Shown here in pieces: positions 48,216 to 49,863 of a stretch of DNA of 49,863 bases. Made by a program: the position numbers and the translations under genes. The notes under the pieces are model-generated. The model did not search any database. It was not told the origin of the DNA and was given only the letters and a program-made list of their open reading frames with translations. How positions within the stretch are numbered: position 1 is the stretch's first letter; the number at the start of each line of letters is the position of its first letter. The DNA comes from Candidatus Bathyarchaeota archaeon JdFR-07 (lineage in GTDB: Archaea > Thermoproteota > Bathyarchaeia > Bathyarchaeales > Bathycorpusculaceae), in assembly GCA_002010975.1 (NCBI GenBank), contig MTLU01000001.1:1-49863 (forward strand), written 5' to 3'.

Positions 48216-49863
48216 CTATCTGTTCAAAACGGTTAGGTCTGGAATTCGCTTCTTATGTTTGGGCTGTATTTCATTTTCTTCCGATTTGTTCTTTGTTATG
48301 GAAGCAACCTGTCCAACAATAAGCTGGATGCCATCATTTTTCGAGTGATTTGTTCTAACGTGATGTTCTAAGTCGGCTTGGGTGGCGAAATAAACTGGTT
48401 TAGTACATAGATCACATTTGAAGAGTTTAGCATCAGAAAATCTGGAATTGCTGATATTTGAGCGAGATATCAGTTTTAGATTTTTCTTTTTCAAATCTGA
48501 TGTATTTTCCTGCCTTATCTCAAGGCTTCTCCCCTTCTCAGTAGGATGTAGGAGTCTGGCTTGTTCCACGGCAACGTTAACATGACCATTGTTAACTGTT
48601 ATATGTATAATTTCTCCTGAAAGGGGGTCCACTATATTGTAGCCTTCTATGCCTTGGATGGAACTGGAGAAGTCGTTGAAAAGGCTTAAAATGAAGCCCA
48701 TTAGATGTTTGGAGTTGCTAGCGTTGATATCTGCGATGGATATCAGAGATTTAGGTTCTTTTTCTTGAAGTGTTGAGTAGACGTTTCTACCTTGTTTTTT
48801 GTCTCTAACTAGATAACCTTTCAGTACTAGTTTTTCAAGGTAGGCATAACAAGTTTTATACGGAATTCCGGTTGTGTTGGCAACATATTTAACAGTGGCA
48901 TCATCTGTAGTAATAGCGTTTTTAATAGTCCTATAAATTGCCTGTTCTCGGCTGTTTAGTTCGCTTATTGTTTCGGTTATAGCATCCCATCCAAGTTGCA
49001 ATGCATAGTATAGATCAATTAAGTCGGCTTTTCCGTGTTTTTCTGGAGGTTTCTGGAACCGTCTAACCCAAGCTATTAGACTGATTAAATCGCAGAGCTT
49101 GTCCGGGTCTCTTCGTGATTCACTTCTCGGGCTTTCAAGTAGCTTGATTAATTGTTCAGCGTATGGAATTTTTGGCAGTTCTTCTAATGGTTCTTGGGTC
49201 AGTAGAATGTGGAAAGCGCATTTCCAAAGTTTTAGCTTTTCTTCTGAAAGCAACAGGCGTTTTCCAGCTCTAAACTTAAGCTTTTCAAGCTTAACTTGCT
49301 TTGTTAATTCCTCGCTGCTGTTTGTTGTAAGGATCCACATACCGCTTTCAAGCGCTGTGTCGCCGGTAATAGCGTTGCTTGTTGTTGCCACAGCTTTAAC
49401 TGGTAAACGCACTGTTTTTGTTGTCATCTCTCCTGAAGTTGAGTCACGCATGGCATACTCGCTGATTAATCCACCGTCATCAGACCGCATAAAGCGTAGT
49501 TGGCGGCCCATTTCTCCGCTTAAGGCGGGGCTGTCTGGAATGTACAGTAAGTCTGCATCTTTCATTTCCTTGCTATAGCGTATACTTGCAGCAGTCAAAT
49601 AGCTACGCTCAACGCTTTTAATTGATGGATTTAGAAGGTCAAGCCACATCCGCATCAATGTGTCTTTTGCCGTTCCAGGATCACCTAACAGTTTTATGAT
49701 GCTTGTCATGCCAAGTTTTGAGGCTCCTATCAAAAGTAGTCCGAGTAAACGCTTGTTTCGTTCCTCGCCCACAACAAATCTTGGCTTGTTAATTTTTGAA
49801 ATTACAAAGCCTTGGTCAAACACTTCGCCAAGCTTGTAAAGGAATGCTGGATTTAACAGTAGA
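48216..49863 (-). CDS. MCM-like AAA+ replication protein of the element (5' end beyond window)
   Basis: The frame stays open past the track start (GTG 49823) to the window edge (LLLNPAFLYKLGE precedes it), so the gene is cut. It has an AAA+ core resembling MCM: LLGDPGTAKDTLMRMWL as Walker A (Asp follows the Lys where Ser/Thr is usual), ADLLYIPDSPALSG near Walker B, LPVKAVATTSNAITGDTAL as sensor 1 and a lid region. A winged helix follows (TVKYVANTTGIPYKTCYAYLEKLVLKGYLVRDKKQG), and near the C-terminus a C2H2 zinc finger (CDLCTKPVYFATQADLEHHVRTNHS). It is probably the helicase or initiator of the integrated element. The MCM N-terminal domain is not in the window. Confidence 0.82.
   Translation of the reverse strand, partial: LLLNPAFLYKLGEVFDQGFVISKINKPRFVVGEERNKRLLGLLLIGASKLGMTSIIKLLGDPGTAKDTLMRMWLDLLNPSIKSVERSYLTAASIRYSKEMKDADLLYIPDSPALSGEMGRQLRFMRSDDGGLISEYAMRDSTSGEMTTKTVRLPVKAVATTSNAITGDTALESGMWILTTNSSEELTKQVKLEKLKFRAGKRLLLSEEKLKLWKCAFHILLTQEPLEELPKIPYAEQLIKLLESPRSESRRDPDKLCDLISLIAWVRRFQKPPEKHGKADLIDLYYALQLGWDAITETISELNSREQAIYRTIKNAITTDDATVKYVANTTGIPYKTCYAYLEKLVLKGYLVRDKKQGRNVYSTLQEKEPKSLISIADINASNSKHLMGFILSLFNDFSSSIQGIEGYNIVDPLSGEIIHITVNNGHVNVAVEQARLLHPTEKGRSLEIRQENTSDLKKKNLKLISRSNISNSRFSDAKLFKCDLCTKPVYFATQADLEHHVRTNHSKNDGIQLIVGQVASITKNKSEENEIQPKHKKRIPDLTVLNR

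Larger units (their letters stand above)
46925..49863. mobile_element. Left end of an integrated genetic element at tRNA-Pro
   Basis: From the 3' end of tRNA-Pro to the right edge of the window the only genes are an integrase and a replication-type AAA+ protein, both on the minus strand. This is the standard arrangement for an archaeal integrative plasmid or provirus inserted at a tRNA gene. The second boundary, expected to repeat the 3' part of the tRNA, lies outside the window, so the length and the exact att core are unknown. No capsid, conjugation or accessory genes are visible yet. Confidence 0.7.

Noticed and set aside
1-49863. CRISPR arrays, rRNA genes and insertion sequences
   Set aside because: No spaced direct repeats, rRNA signatures or terminal-repeat transposase units were seen anywhere in the window.

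Overview
The window is archaeal chromosome, AT-rich, most likely from the TACK side of the archaea; I infer a Bathyarchaeia-like lineage. The support is an archaeal five-subunit CODH/ACS operon, coenzyme F420 genes (cofE, cofD), an F420-dependent Mer-type reductase, PurP-type purine synthesis, an archaeal EF-2 with its diphthamide loop, COG2112-type kinase, and a small ORF that reads as ribosomal protein eL38, which euryarchaea generally lack. The species cannot be named from the sequence.

Bases 1-9,000 (minus strand) are one nearly uninterrupted C1 module. In transcription order it runs mer, two stand-alone Lrp ligand-binding domain proteins flanking a CBS-pair protein, cofE, two CooC-like nickel-insertion ATPases, then cdhA-cdhB-cdhC and the start of cdhD, which runs off the window. 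This is the methyl and carbonyl end of the archaeal Wood-Ljungdahl pathway with its cofactor, metal-insertion and possible sensing functions.

Bases 9,000-17,700 hold an Lrp regulator with an operator-like repeat cluster. A second methylene reductase system follows: a MetV-MetF fusion divergent from a GltD/HdrA-like flavoprotein with a C-terminal MvhD domain. Next come an F420-reducing FrhB-like protein, cofD, eL38, tRNA-Val and another Lrp-like regulator. Bases 17,700-26,600 contain tRNA-Ser, a TIM-barrel protein and the propionyl/methylmalonyl-CoA genes (carboxyltransferase beta, PycB/OadA-type carboxyltransferase, biotin carrier, methylmalonyl-CoA mutase large subunit). Two genes here are broken by single-base frameshifts (a PH-domain membrane protein and an AAC(3)-family acyltransferase).

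Bases 26,600-39,600 are mostly housekeeping: MoaD-like protein, M24 peptidase, isochorismatase-like hydrolase, GNAT acetyltransferase, thioredoxin-like protein, OGG1-type glycosylase, EF-2, kinase, and a purE-purC-purP-purP operon. A strong candidate non-coding RNA lies at about 29,168-29,269. Bases 39,600-46,700 are a metal and redox region: CopA with a divergent PadR-TRASH regulator and two palindromes between them, NikR divergent from a Zn/Cd-type P1B ATPase, and a thioredoxin-like protein divergent from an HxlR regulator. From tRNA-Pro at 46,846 to the right edge the window enters an integrated element: a tyrosine recombinase with an N-terminal zinc ribbon and an MCM-like AAA+ protein cut by the window edge.
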